Source of the DNA: Actinomadura oligospora ATCC 43269
GTDB taxonomy: Bacteria > Actinomycetota > Actinomycetes > Streptosporangiales > Streptosporangiaceae
Assembly: GCF_000518265.1 (NCBI RefSeq)
Contig: NZ_JADG01000003.1
Coordinates: 992,001-1,056,000 of the forward strand
Reading direction: 5' to 3'
Length of the DNA: 64,000 bases
The notes below the pieces were generated by a model, which had not been told where the DNA came from, did not search any database, and worked only from the letters and a program-made list of their open reading frames with translations. Shown here in pieces: positions 1 through 7,850 of this stretch (its first letter is position 1; every line of letters begins with the position of its first letter). The position numbers were made by a program, and so were the translations under genes.

Positions 1-186
1 GCGCTCACCCTCCCCTGGGCCGTCGCGGTGGCGGTCGGCGCCCCGTTGGGGGACCTGCTGGAGTCGATGGTCAAGCGGGGCGCCGGGACCAAGGACTCGG
101 CCTCCTGGCTGGCGGGCGCGGGCGGCCTGCTCGACAGGCTCGACTCCTTCCTGCTCACCCTCTCGCTCGCCCTGCTGCTCGCCTGA
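1..186 (+). CDS. cdsA: Phosphatidate cytidylyltransferase, C-terminal end (partial)
   Basis: Only the last 61 codons are in the window; the gene starts upstream. The product makes CDP-diacylglycerol from phosphatidate and CTP at the cytoplasmic membrane, the entry point of phospholipid synthesis. The fragment contains the CdsA family signature: G-D-L-x-E-S-x-x-K-R near residues 18-26, then K-D-S at 31-33 and G-G-x-L-D-R-x-D at about 41-48, followed by a final hydrophobic helix. The usual G-H-G-G of the signature reads G-A-G-G here, so one normally conserved histidine is replaced. The stop codon is TGA at 184-186, followed by a hairpin. Confidence 0.88.
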   Translation, partial: ALTLPWAVAVAVGAPLGDLLESMVKRGAGTKDSASWLAGAGGLLDRLDSFLLTLSLALLLA

Positions 187-204
187 GGAAACCGAGCCCG
201 CCCT

Positions 205-221
205 CCGTTCGTCTCGAACGG
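205..221 (+). terminator. Short hairpin after cdsA
   Basis: Perfect 7-bp stem CCGTTCG/CGAACGG with a 3-nt loop, 18 nt after the cdsA stop. There is no T-run, as is common in high-GC actinobacteria. Termination is inferred from position only. Confidence 0.4.
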
Positions 222-225
222 CCGT

Positions 226-243
226 GTCCACCGATCGGTGGAC
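226..243. promoter_or_regulatory. 18-bp perfect palindrome upstream of the MMPL gene (candidate operator)
   Basis: GTCCACCGATCGGTGGAC is a loop-less perfect dyad, typical of a TetR- or MarR-type dimer site. It lies 60 bp before the MMPL start, and a related half-site (TCCACCGGTCGA) follows at 251-262. No TetR/MarR gene is adjacent, so any regulator would be encoded elsewhere. Confidence 0.5.
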
Positions 244-302
244 GCGAGGTTCCACCGGTCGAGGCTGTCGGGGGCGGGCGCCGCGCGATCAGCATTGTCC
301 AC

Positions 303-2513
303 ATGCTCGATTTTCCTGTACGTGTGGCCCGCTGGAGCGCCTGGCATCCGTGGCGGGCGATCGTCGGATGGTTCCTGTTCGTGGCGCTGTGCCTCGGCAT
401 CGGCATGGCGGTCGGCGGCAACTCCGCCAAGTCCGAGGACTTCCGCATCGGAGAGGCGGGACGGGCGGAGGCGCTGGCGGCCGAGGGCGGTCTCCAGCAG
501 CGGGCCGTGGAACGGGTGCTCGTCTCCGCGCGGCCCGGCTCCGGACCGCTGGACGCGGCGGCCGCGACGGCCGCCGCGTCGGACGTCGTCCGGCGGATGA
601 GGGCGCTGCCCGACGTGTACTCGGTCTCGGCGCCGGTCCGGGCGGCCGACGGGTCGGCGGTTCGGGTGGACGTGGTGTTGCGGGGACCGGAGCTCGAGGC
701 CGAGAGCCGCCTCGCACCGCTGCGTGCCCAGACCGAACAGGCACAGGCCGCCCATCCAGACCTCCGGATCGAGGAGACCGGCAACCCGTCCATCGGCAAG
801 GCCGTCGACGGGCTGCGCGACCGCGACCTTTCGAAGACCGAGATGGTCTCGCTGCCGATCACCCTGGTCACCATGCTGGTGGTGTTCGCCTCGCTCGCGA
901 CGGCGCTGGTGCCGCTGCTGCTGGCGATCTCCTCGATCGTCGCGTCCGTCGGGCTCTCCCTGGTGGCCTCGCACGTCTTCCCCGACAGCGGGGTCAGCGT
1001 CAACATCATCCTGCTGATCGGCATGGCGGTCGGCGTCGACTACACGCTCTTCTACCTGAAGCGCGAGCGTGAGGAGCGGACCCGGTCGGACGGGCGCCTG
1101 AGTCCGCAGGCCGTGGTGGAGCTGGCGGCGGCCACCTCGGGACGGGCCGTCGTGGTCTCCGGGCTCGCGGTCATGGTGTCCAGCGCGACGCTGTACCTGG
1201 CCGACGACGTCATCTTCTCCTCCATCGCCACGGCCGCGGTCCTCGTCACCCTGGTCGCCGTGATCAGCTCGATGACCGTCCTGCCGGCGCTGCTGGCCAA
1301 GCTCGGTGCCCGGGCGGAGCGCCGCAGGGCACGCCGGAGCGGGCGCGCTGCCCGCCGCGGCAGGACGATCTGGACGCGGCGGACGACCTCCGGCGCCGGA
1401 CCGCTCACCTCCGCCCTTCTGCGGGCCACCGGCAGGCGTCCCGCCGTCACGCTGCTCGCCGGGCTGGTCGCCATGCTCGCCCTGGCCGCTCCCGCCCTCA
1501 ACCTCAACCTGACCGACATGGGTCCGGAGACCTATCCCCGGTCCCTCCCCGAGATGCAGACCTTCGACCGGCTCAACACCGCGTTCCCCCAGCTGAAGGC
1601 CATGAACCAGGTCGTCGTCCGCGCCGACGCCGGTCACGAGAAGGAGGCGGTCGCCGCGCTCCGCGACCTCGCGCGGCGGGCGAAGCCCGACCCGGACACG
1701 GCCGGCACGGCGAAACTGCGCACGTCTCCGGACGGCCGGGTCAGCGTGCTGGAGCTGGCCGTGCCGCACTACGTGAGCGACAGGGCGGCCCAGCGGTCCC
1801 TCAGGAAGCTCCGCGAGATCCACGTGCCGGAGACCGTCGGCAGGCTGACCGGTGTCGAGGCCGCGGTGACCGGGGACGTGGCCCGCTTCGCCGACTACCC
1901 CGAGCACCAGAAGCGGCGGCTTCCCCTCATCATCGGGGCCCTCCTGCTGGCGACCTTCGCGATGACGGTCTGGGCGTTCCGCTCGGTGGTCCTCGGCCTG
2001 GTCGGCATGCTGCTCAACCTTCTGTCGGCGGGCGCGTCGCTCGGCCTGCTCGTGCTGGTCTTCCAGGGCGGGTGGGCGGAAGGGCTGCTCGCCTTCCACT
2101 CCACCGGCTCGATCGGTTCGCGCGTCCCGCTGCTGCTGTTCGTGATCCTGTTCGGCCTGTCGATGGACTACCAGGTGTTCGTGATCAGCCGGATCCGGGA
2201 GGCCGCCGCGCGCGGCGTGCCCACCCGGCAGGCCGTCCTCACCGGCATCGGCGGCTCGGCCGGGGTCGTGACCAGCGCGGCCTTCGTGATGGTGACGGTC
2301 TTCGCCAGCTTCGTCCCGCTGCACATCATGGAGATGAAGCAGATGGGGTTCAGCCTGGCGGCGGCCGTGCTGCTGGACGCGTTCGTCATCCGCGTGGTGA
2401 TCCTGCCGTCGCTCATGCTGCTGCTCGGCGACGCCAACTGGTGGCCGTCCCGAGGCATGCGCCGGGCGCAGACCGGCGCTGACACCGGCCGTCCACTGGC
2501 GAACATAAGCTGA
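303..2513 (+). CDS. MMPL/RND-family membrane transporter
   Basis: 736-residue inner-membrane protein of the MMPL (mycobacterial membrane protein large) branch of RND transporters, which export lipids or amphiphilic compounds. It shows the family's duplicated layout: one TM helix at residues 20-40, an extracytoplasmic loop to about 180, a TM block at 180-320 containing G-V-D-Y-T-L-F near 244, a basic cytoplasmic linker, then a second loop and TM block with the repeated motif L-S-M-D-Y-Q-V-F near 617. Both copies keep the central Asp-Tyr pair used for proton relay. The ATG is the only sensible start; no strong ribosome site precedes it. A palindromic candidate operator lies upstream, and a histidine kinase follows after 5 nt, suggesting co-transcription. 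The substrate cannot be told from sequence. Confidence 0.9.
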   Translation: MLDFPVRVARWSAWHPWRAIVGWFLFVALCLGIGMAVGGNSAKSEDFRIGEAGRAEALAAEGGLQQRAVERVLVSARPGSGPLDAAAATAAASDVVRRMRALPDVYSVSAPVRAADGSAVRVDVVLRGPELEAESRLAPLRAQTEQAQAAHPDLRIEETGNPSIGKAVDGLRDRDLSKTEMVSLPITLVTMLVVFASLATALVPLLLAISSIVASVGLSLVASHVFPDSGVSVNIILLIGMAVGVDYTLFYLKREREERTRSDGRLSPQAVVELAAATSGRAVVVSGLAVMVSSATLYLADDVIFSSIATAAVLVTLVAVISSMTVLPALLAKLGARAERRRARRSGRAARRGRTIWTRRTTSGAGPLTSALLRATGRRPAVTLLAGLVAMLALAAPALNLNLTDMGPETYPRSLPEMQTFDRLNTAFPQLKAMNQVVVRADAGHEKEAVAALRDLARRAKPDPDTAGTAKLRTSPDGRVSVLELAVPHYVSDRAAQRSLRKLREIHVPETVGRLTGVEAAVTGDVARFADYPEHQKRRLPLIIGALLLATFAMTVWAFRSVVLGLVGMLLNLLSAGASLGLLVLVFQGGWAEGLLAFHSTGSIGSRVPLLLFVILFGLSMDYQVFVISRIREAAARGVPTRQAVLTGIGGSAGVVTSAAFVMVTVFASFVPLHIMEMKQMGFSLAAAVLLDAFVIRVVILPSLMLLLGDANWWPSRGMRRAQTGADTGRPLANIS

Positions 2514-2518
2514 CCGGC

Positions 2519-3691
2519 ATGATTCCGGCATGGCAGCCCAGCGACCGGTACCAGCTGCGCAGACTCCACCGCTGGTACTCGGTCCTGTGGCTGGTCTTCG
2601 GCCTGGTCCCCCCGGCCATCGCCGTCCTGGTGGACGGCCCTCCGGCGGCGACGAAGCACAGCGCGTTGGCGCTGCTCGCCGTGCTCGGGCTCTGCTACGC
2701 GGTCCTCAGGCGGTGGCCCGGCAACCCCGTCCTGCGCCCGCAGGTCTTCCTCGTCGTCCTCGCGCTGGGCCTGGGCGCGCAGTCGTACCTGCTCAAGGGG
2801 GGTGCGGCGATGTTCATCATCTCCCTCCCCCAGTTCTGGATCCTCGGCGGACGGCCCCGGCGCGCGATCACGCTGAGCGGGGCCGCCGCCGTGCTCACCC
2901 TCCTCGGCGGAGCCGTCAGCGCGGACATCTCCGACGGCAATGCCGTCTTCACCTGCATCGGGTACGTCGCGGGAGTCCTGGTCGGCCTGCTGATGCACTG
3001 GTACATCCGGCAGAGCGACGAGCGCGCCCGCGTCCTCGCCGCGGAGCTGGAGGAGACCCAGCGGCGGCTGCTCGAGGCCCACCGCCGTGAGGGCGCCGCA
3101 CAGGAACGCGAGCGTCTCGCACGGGAGATCCACGACACGCTCGCGCAGGGCTTCGCCTCCATCATCGTCCTGGCCGAGGCCGCGCGATCCGGCCTCGGCC
3201 CGGCCGCCGGCGAGAGCTCCCGGCAACTGCTCTCCATCGAACGCACCGCCCGCGAGAACCTCGCGGAGGCGCGCGCCCTGGTCGGCTCGGCCCCGCGCGC
3301 CGTGCAGGGCTCGGTCGCCCAGGCCCTGCGGCGGACGCTCGACCGCTTCGTCGAGGACACCGGGCTGACCGCCACCGCCGACCTGTCCGACGTCGAGTGC
3401 GACCAGCAGGCCAGGATCGCCCTGCTGCGCTGCACCCAGGAGTCGCTGGCCAACGTCCGCAAGCACGCCGCCGCCACGACGGTCGGCCTCGTCCTCGCCC
3501 AGGAGCGGCACGGCATCGAGCTGGAGATCACCGACGACGGCCGCGGCTTCGCGGTCGCGGGCTCCAGTGGCTTCGGCCTCGACGGCATGCGCGACCGGCT
3601 GGCCGAGCTCGGCGGCGAACTCACCGTGACGAGCTCCCCCGGCGACGGAACGCGCGTCCTCGCTCTGATCCCCAGGAACCAGGATTCGTGA
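2519..3691 (+). CDS. NarL-type sensor histidine kinase without a partner response regulator
   Basis: 390-residue sensor kinase of the HisKA_3/NarL class. Residues 20-160 hold about five hydrophobic helices (membrane sensor), then a coiled linker, the HisKA_3 box R-E-I-H-D-T-L-A-Q-G-F with phospho-acceptor His at about 205, and a HATPase_c domain with the N box E-S-L-A-N-V-R-K-H-A near 308-317 and the G box D-D-G-R-G-F near 340. The gene follows the MMPL gene by 5 nt. In this class a LuxR-type response regulator gene almost always follows directly. Here the next 68 nt are non-coding and the following gene is on the other strand, so this kinase is orphaned in the window. Confidence 0.88.
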   Translation: MIPAWQPSDRYQLRRLHRWYSVLWLVFGLVPPAIAVLVDGPPAATKHSALALLAVLGLCYAVLRRWPGNPVLRPQVFLVVLALGLGAQSYLLKGGAAMFIISLPQFWILGGRPRRAITLSGAAAVLTLLGGAVSADISDGNAVFTCIGYVAGVLVGLLMHWYIRQSDERARVLAAELEETQRRLLEAHRREGAAQERERLAREIHDTLAQGFASIIVLAEAARSGLGPAAGESSRQLLSIERTARENLAEARALVGSAPRAVQGSVAQALRRTLDRFVEDTGLTATADLSDVECDQQARIALLRCTQESLANVRKHAAATTVGLVLAQERHGIELEITDDGRGFAVAGSSGFGLDGMRDRLAELGGELTVTSSPGDGTRVLALIPRNQDS

Positions 3692-3759
3692 CACCCGCGG
3701 CTTGGGCAGTGTCCCGCCGTCCCGGAAACGGAGATGCCGCGCCGATTCGAGTCCGGCCG

Positions 3760-4884
3760 TCAGGACGGCTGGACTTCGTCCCACTGGGCGAGTGCTTCGG
3801 CGGGGTCCGCGCTCACGAGGCGTTCCAGACCTTCCGCCGTCAACGCCGCCCACCTGCCGGCCCGTGCCCACATCTGTTCCTCGAAGGCGCGGACGGCCTC
3901 GTCCAGCTCTCCGAGGCCGGACGCGTCGGCGATGGACTCGGCGAGTTCAGCGCCTTCCAGCATCGCGAGGTTCGCGCCCGCCCCCAGCGGGGGCATGAGG
4001 TGAGCGGCGTCGCCCAGCAGCGTCACCCCGGGAACGTGGGTCCAGGTGTGGGACACGGGCAGAACGTAAAGCGGACGGTGGACGAAGGCGGTGCCATGCC
4101 CGAGAAGGTCGAGGACGGGAGCGGCCCAGCCGTCGAACAGGGCCAACAGGGCTGACCGGACGGCCTCGACGTCGTCCATGCTCGCGTCCGCGTGCCAGTC
4201 CAGCGGCGCGCGGAACTTGGCGTACACCTTGACGTGACCGCCGCTGTTGCGCTGGGCGACGACCGAGCGGTTCACGCCGTACACCGCCAGCGACCCGTCG
4301 CCGACCAGGCGGGCGAGGTCGGGGTGGCGGGTGTCGACGTCGTCCAGGGAGGTCTCGACCGAGGTGACGCCGGTGTAGCGCGGCGTCGCGGACGAGACCG
4401 CCGGGCGGACCCGGGACCAGGCGCCGTCCGCGCCGATCACGAGGTCGAACGTCTCCTGGCGTCCGTCCGCGAAACGGACCAGCGCGCCGTCCCGGGCCTG
4501 CGGCACCACCTCGGTCACGCCGCGCCCCCACTGGACGTCCAGAGGGCCGAGCAACAGGTCACGGAGCTGCCCGCGGTCGATCTCGGGATTGGCCAGGTCG
4601 TCTGGACTGGGCCGCCAGTCGCGAAGGACGGTCCCGTCCGGGCCGAGGATGCGCATCGCCTGCCCCTCGGGACGGGACAGCGCCCGGAACTCCGCCGCCA
4701 GACCCGCCTTCTCCAACGCGAGCTGGCCCATCTTCTCCTGCAGGTCCAGAGTGCCGCCCGGGGGTCGGGCGTCAGGTCCGGGCTCGCGTTCGAGGACGGT
4801 GACGGAATGACCCCGTCGGTGCAGAACACGAGCGAGGGTCAGGCCGCCGGGACCGCCCCCGACTACGGCTATACGGTGTCTCAT
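3760..4884 (-). CDS. FAD-dependent monooxygenase, TetX-like
   Basis: 374-residue class A flavoprotein monooxygenase (PHBH fold) that would hydroxylate an aromatic or antibiotic substrate with NAD(P)H and O2. Visible motifs: G-G-G-P-G-G at residues 8-13 for the FAD dinucleotide, G-A-D-G-A-W-S-R-V-R near 150, and L-L-G-D-A-A-H near 288 for FAD ribityl binding. The stretch G-G-T-L-D-L-Q-E-K-M-G-Q with a following A-x-x-x-A-G-L, and N-P-E-I-D-R near 104, are close to the tetracycline-inactivating TetX group. The start used is ATG at 4884, placing the FAD motif at the N-terminus; an in-frame upstream extension has no support. It is divergent from a TetR gene with a shared operator, the usual layout for substrate-inducible detoxification. 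True tetracycline activity is not shown. Confidence 0.85.
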   Translation of the reverse strand: MRHRIAVVGGGPGGLTLARVLHRRGHSVTVLEREPGPDARPPGGTLDLQEKMGQLALEKAGLAAEFRALSRPEGQAMRILGPDGTVLRDWRPSPDDLANPEIDRGQLRDLLLGPLDVQWGRGVTEVVPQARDGALVRFADGRQETFDLVIGADGAWSRVRPAVSSATPRYTGVTSVETSLDDVDTRHPDLARLVGDGSLAVYGVNRSVVAQRNSGGHVKVYAKFRAPLDWHADASMDDVEAVRSALLALFDGWAAPVLDLLGHGTAFVHRPLYVLPVSHTWTHVPGVTLLGDAAHLMPPLGAGANLAMLEGAELAESIADASGLGELDEAVRAFEEQMWARAGRWAALTAEGLERLVSADPAEALAQWDEVQPS

Positions 4885-4886
4885 GT

Positions 4887-4919
4887 CGATACACTGTATT
4901 TTCCTAATACGCTGTATCG
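4887..4919. promoter_or_regulatory. Inverted-repeat operator between monooxygenase and tetR-type gene
   Basis: Arms CGATACACTGTATT (4887-4900) and AATACGCTGTATCG (4906-4919) form a dyad with 12 of 14 matched pairs and a 5-nt spacer. A related half-site (GTACGATGTATC) lies at 4924-4935. The dyad occupies almost the whole 53-bp divergent spacer and is AT-rich against its surroundings. It would overlap both promoters, so binding by the TetR protein should control both genes. Confidence 0.75.
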
Positions 4920-4937
4920 CAACAGTACGATGTATCC

Positions 4938-5630
4938 ATGACTGTGTGGGATCGGCCGGAACCGCCGACGCGCCCCGCGCCACTCGACCGGGAGCGGATC
5001 GTCGCCGCCGCCGCCGCGCTGGCCGACGAGGGCGGCCTCGAGGCGGTGTCGTTGCGCAAGGTCGCCGCCCGGCTGGACGTCGGCCCGATGCGGCTGTACG
5101 GATACGTCTCCACCAAGAAGGAACTGTTCGACCTCATGGTGGACGAGGTCCTCGGAGAGATCCTCCCGGAGGAGCCGCCCGGCGACTGGCGGGAGGCGCT
5201 GCGCGTCCGCGCCCACCGCACCAGGCAGGCCGCCCTTCGCCACGAGTGGCTCACCGACCTGCTCGGCGGCCGTCCGACCCTGGGGCCGAACGCCCTCGCC
5301 CTGAACGAGGCCACGCTGGCCGCCCTCGACGGCCTCGCCGACATCGACACCGTCCTGCGCGCCGTGGAGACCGTCGGCGCCTACTTCAACGGCGCGATCA
5401 GCCGCGAGATCGCGAACCTCCGCGCCGAGCGCGACACGGGCCTGTCCAAGCACGACTTTCAGCGGGCATCCGGCCCGCATCTGACGAAGATGCTGGCCAC
5501 GGGCCGCTTCCCCACGCTGAGCAAGGCCATATACGACGGCAGGGACGTGGACGCCGAGGAGTCCTTCGCGACCGGTCTTGAATGGGTCCTCGACGCCGTG
5601 GCCGCCAAACTCGACGCGAACCCGGCCTAA
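4938..5630 (+). CDS. TetR/AcrR-family transcriptional regulator
   Basis: 230-residue one-component repressor. The N-terminal TetR helix-turn-helix covers about residues 18-66 (A-D-E-G-G-L-E-A-V-S-L-R-K-V-A-A-R-L then G-P-M-R-L-Y-G-Y-V), followed by an all-helical ligand-binding domain of the TetR_C type. The start ATG lies 53 bp from the divergent monooxygenase start. By analogy with tetR/tetX-like pairs it probably represses the monooxygenase and itself until a small-molecule ligand binds. Confidence 0.88.
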   Translation: MTVWDRPEPPTRPAPLDRERIVAAAAALADEGGLEAVSLRKVAARLDVGPMRLYGYVSTKKELFDLMVDEVLGEILPEEPPGDWREALRVRAHRTRQAALRHEWLTDLLGGRPTLGPNALALNEATLAALDGLADIDTVLRAVETVGAYFNGAISREIANLRAERDTGLSKHDFQRASGPHLTKMLATGRFPTLSKAIYDGRDVDAEESFATGLEWVLDAVAAKLDANPA

Positions 5631-5705
5631 CGCCCAAGTCCCGACACACGGCCCGCAGGAACGACGTGCGACGGGGCCCCGAGCTGCGGGCCGGAACGGC
5701 CGGAC

Positions 5706-5711
5706 TACGCT
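5706..5711 (+). promoter_or_regulatory. -10 box of a leaderless promoter for the PIG-L gene
   Basis: TACGCT fits TANNNT and sits 6 nt before the ATG at 5718, so the transcript would start at or next to the initiation codon. No ribosome-binding site is present. Confidence 0.5.
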
Positions 5712-5717
5712 GTGATC

Positions 5718-6422
5718 ATGCGTCCGGTTGCGGAGGACTGGCAGCGCGCGATGACGATCGTCGCGCACCCCGACGATCTGGAGTACGGCGCGTCCACGGC
5801 CGTGGCCAAGTGGACGGCGGCCGGGAAGTCGGTCGTCCAGGTGCTGGCCACCCGGGGCGAGGCGGGCATCGACTCGATGGAACCGGCCGAAGTCATGCGG
5901 ATCCGCACCGCCGAGCAGATCGCCGCCGCCGAGGCGGTCGGTGTCTCGACGGTGGAGTTCCTCGACCAGCCGGACGGGATGCTGGAGTACGGGCTGCCGC
6001 TGCGCCGCCTGATCGCCCAGGCGATCAGGCGCCACCGGCCCGAGGTGGTCGTCTCGCTCAACTTCCGGGAGACCTGGGGGGCCGGGCAGGGCTTCAACAT
6101 GGCCGACCACCGGTCACTGGGCCTGGCGGTGGCCGACGCGGTCCGCGACGCCGCCAACCGATGGGTCTTCCGCGATCTGGCCGAGGAGGCGTGGCAAGGC
6201 GTGCGCTTCGCCCTGTTCGCCGGTTCCCCGAACGCTGAACACTACGTCGACGTGACCGGCCATCTGGAGGCGGGCATCGCCTCCCTGACCGCGCACCAGG
6301 TCTACTTCAACGGCCTCAGCCAGGATTTCGACCCGACCGGCTTCCTCACCCACATGACGGCCACGATGGGCGAGCAGGCCGGCGTGACCCACGCGGTGAC
6401 CTTCGAGCTCATCGAGCTGTAA
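5718..6422 (+). CDS. PIG-L family zinc-dependent deacetylase
   Basis: 234-residue member of the LmbE/PIG-L family, which removes acetyl groups from N-acetylglucosamine-type substrates (MshB and Mca of mycothiol metabolism are relatives). The zinc motif A-H-P-D-D is at residues 16-20 and a second metal histidine lies in M-A-D-H-R-S near 132. GTG at 5712 is an in-frame alternative, but ATG at 5718 is spaced correctly for leaderless initiation. The gene stands alone between the tetR-type gene and a secreted-protein gene. It is shorter than MshB, and the substrate is undetermined. Confidence 0.87.
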   Translation: MRPVAEDWQRAMTIVAHPDDLEYGASTAVAKWTAAGKSVVQVLATRGEAGIDSMEPAEVMRIRTAEQIAAAEAVGVSTVEFLDQPDGMLEYGLPLRRLIAQAIRRHRPEVVVSLNFRETWGAGQGFNMADHRSLGLAVADAVRDAANRWVFRDLAEEAWQGVRFALFAGSPNAEHYVDVTGHLEAGIASLTAHQVYFNGLSQDFDPTGFLTHMTATMGEQAGVTHAVTFELIEL

Positions 6423-6431
6423 CACCTCCCG

Positions 6432-6452
6432 GTCCGCCCTCCATCCGGACCA
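6432..6452 (+). terminator. Weak hairpin after the PIG-L gene
   Basis: 6-bp stem GGTCCG/CGGACC with a 9-nt loop, 10 nt after the stop. No T-run. Assignment rests on position only. Confidence 0.25.
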
Positions 6453-6564
6453 TGTGGCGGAGTTTCGGGCGGACCGGAGCGCGTCGGCCGGTTTCGGACA
6501 ACATCGGCGTTGTTGATCTCCGTAGGATCACCCGCGTCTCACACCCGATCACAGGACGGACCTG

Positions 6565-7254
6565 ATGCGCCGACTCCTCCTGCCCGTGACCGCCGCCGCC
6601 CTCACCGGCGGCGCGCTCCTCGCCGTTCCCGGCGTCGCCGACGCCGCGACGTACGCGTGCAAGGGCGCCCAGAAGGGCGTCTACAGGATCTGCCTCTACA
6701 ACCAGAGCGGCAAGAAGATCAGCGGCAAGACGTTCGCGAACGCCCAGAACGGCATCTTCATCAAGAGCTCCCGGAACATCACCATCTCCGGGAACACCTT
6801 CAAGAACCTGCACGGTTCCAAGGGGTACGCGGGCGTCCACATCCAGGACTCCACCGGCATCACGATCTCCGGGAACACGTTCACCAAGCTCAGCAACGCC
6901 GGGAACATGCACGGCGTCTACCTGGTCCGGACGTCCCATGTCCGTATCACGAAGAACACGTTCTCCTACATCTCCGGCGACCCGGTGCGCGTCCGCGACG
7001 CCAGCAACTACAACACCGTCGACAACAACAAGATGACCCACTCGGGCAAGTACGCGCTGTTCAGCGAGTGGGCCAAGCTCCCGCCGTACGGCAATGAGAA
7101 GTGCGGCAAGGGCAACGTGCTGAAGAACAACGGTTACCGCCTCAACGCCTCCAAGCAGGTCAAGGTCCTGTCCGGTGGCAAGGGCAGCCCGCCGAAGTTC
7201 GGCTACTGCCGTCCCGCGGGCGTCAAGGACGCCGGCGGCAACCACAAGATCTGA
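6565..7254 (+). CDS. Secreted right-handed parallel beta-helix protein
   Basis: 229 residues. An N-terminal Sec signal peptide (M-R-R-L-L-L-P then a hydrophobic core) has a likely cut after A-D-A near residue 28. The mature part contains PbH1-type coils, recognisable as repeated N-I-T-I-S-G-N-T-F, G-I-T-I-S-G-N-T-F, H-V-R-I-T-K-N-T-F and N-T-V-D-N-N-K-M. This is the asparagine-ladder pattern of pectate-lyase-like beta-helices. Cysteines near residues 31, 38, 175 and 213 could form disulfides outside the cell. No catalytic triad of a known polysaccharide lyase is evident. Ribosome site AGGACGG precedes the ATG. Probable role: binding or cleavage of an extracellular polysaccharide, inferred from fold only. 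Confidence 0.8.
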   Translation: MRRLLLPVTAAALTGGALLAVPGVADAATYACKGAQKGVYRICLYNQSGKKISGKTFANAQNGIFIKSSRNITISGNTFKNLHGSKGYAGVHIQDSTGITISGNTFTKLSNAGNMHGVYLVRTSHVRITKNTFSYISGDPVRVRDASNYNTVDNNKMTHSGKYALFSEWAKLPPYGNEKCGKGNVLKNNGYRLNASKQVKVLSGGKGSPPKFGYCRPAGVKDAGGNHKI

Positions 7255-7265
7255 CCGCCCCGCCC

Positions 7266-7300
7266 CACGTCGGGCCGCGCCTCCAACGCGGCCCGACGTG
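7266..7300. terminator. Strong bidirectional hairpin terminator
   Basis: Perfect 14-bp stem CACGTCGGGCCGCG/CGCGGCCCGACGTG with a 7-nt loop, between the convergent beta-helix (+) and DUF6069 (-) genes. Confidence 0.75.
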
Positions 7301-7350
7301 GCCCGGCCCGATGAGGCGGCGCCAAGGGTCGTGCAGCCAGGTGCACCCGC

Positions 7351-7761
7351 TCAGGTTCGTCCGCGCAAGGTCGGGATGAGGATGGCGGCGACGGTGAGGT
7401 GGATCAGCGACAGCGTGGTCTTGGTGCCCAGGCTGGCCTCGGCGAAGAGCATCGGCGCGAAGGACAGCGCGAGCACCACGACGGCGAGGACGCTCCAGGC
7501 GGCGACGGCCCGCCTGAGGAAGCGCTCCATCAGGGCGAGCGTGCCCCAGCCGAGCATGGAGATCACGAGCGTGACGCCGGCGACGAGGGGCAGCCCGATC
7601 GTCTGCGGGCCCTGCCCGTTGTGCTGGTCGACGCGCAGGTGGGCGCCCAGCAGGTGGGCGATGAGCCAGAGTGCGCTGGTGGCGAGTACCGCGACGCCGA
7701 CGGCGGCGGCTCTGGTCCTTCGGCGTCCGGTGGCCTGGGGTTTCTGCGTGAGCGTGGTCAT
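7351..7761 (-). CDS. DUF6069 family integral membrane protein
   Basis: 136-residue protein with four predicted TM helices (about residues 20-40, 56-74, 85-105 and 113-130). The short N-terminal T-Q-K-P-x-A-T-G-R-R-R segment and the G-W-G-x-L-A-L-x-E-R-F loop match actinobacterial DUF6069 proteins as I know them. The start is ATG at 7761, which has GGAAAGGA upstream; a longer in-frame extension lacks a ribosome site. The function of the family is unknown. It precedes, on the same strand but after 89 nt, nothing coupled; the gene upstream on this strand is the fusion oxidoreductase. Confidence 0.75.
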   Translation of the reverse strand: MTTLTQKPQATGRRRTRAAAVGVAVLATSALWLIAHLLGAHLRVDQHNGQGPQTIGLPLVAGVTLVISMLGWGTLALMERFLRRAVAAWSVLAVVVLALSFAPMLFAEASLGTKTTLSLIHLTVAAILIPTLRGRT

Positions 7762-7850
7762 GGGGGTGTTCCTTTCCGTCCTGTCGGACCGGGCTGAGGG
7801 AGCGGACATGGCGTGAGCGGAGAACATCCGCGTCGATGGCGGGGCGGCCG

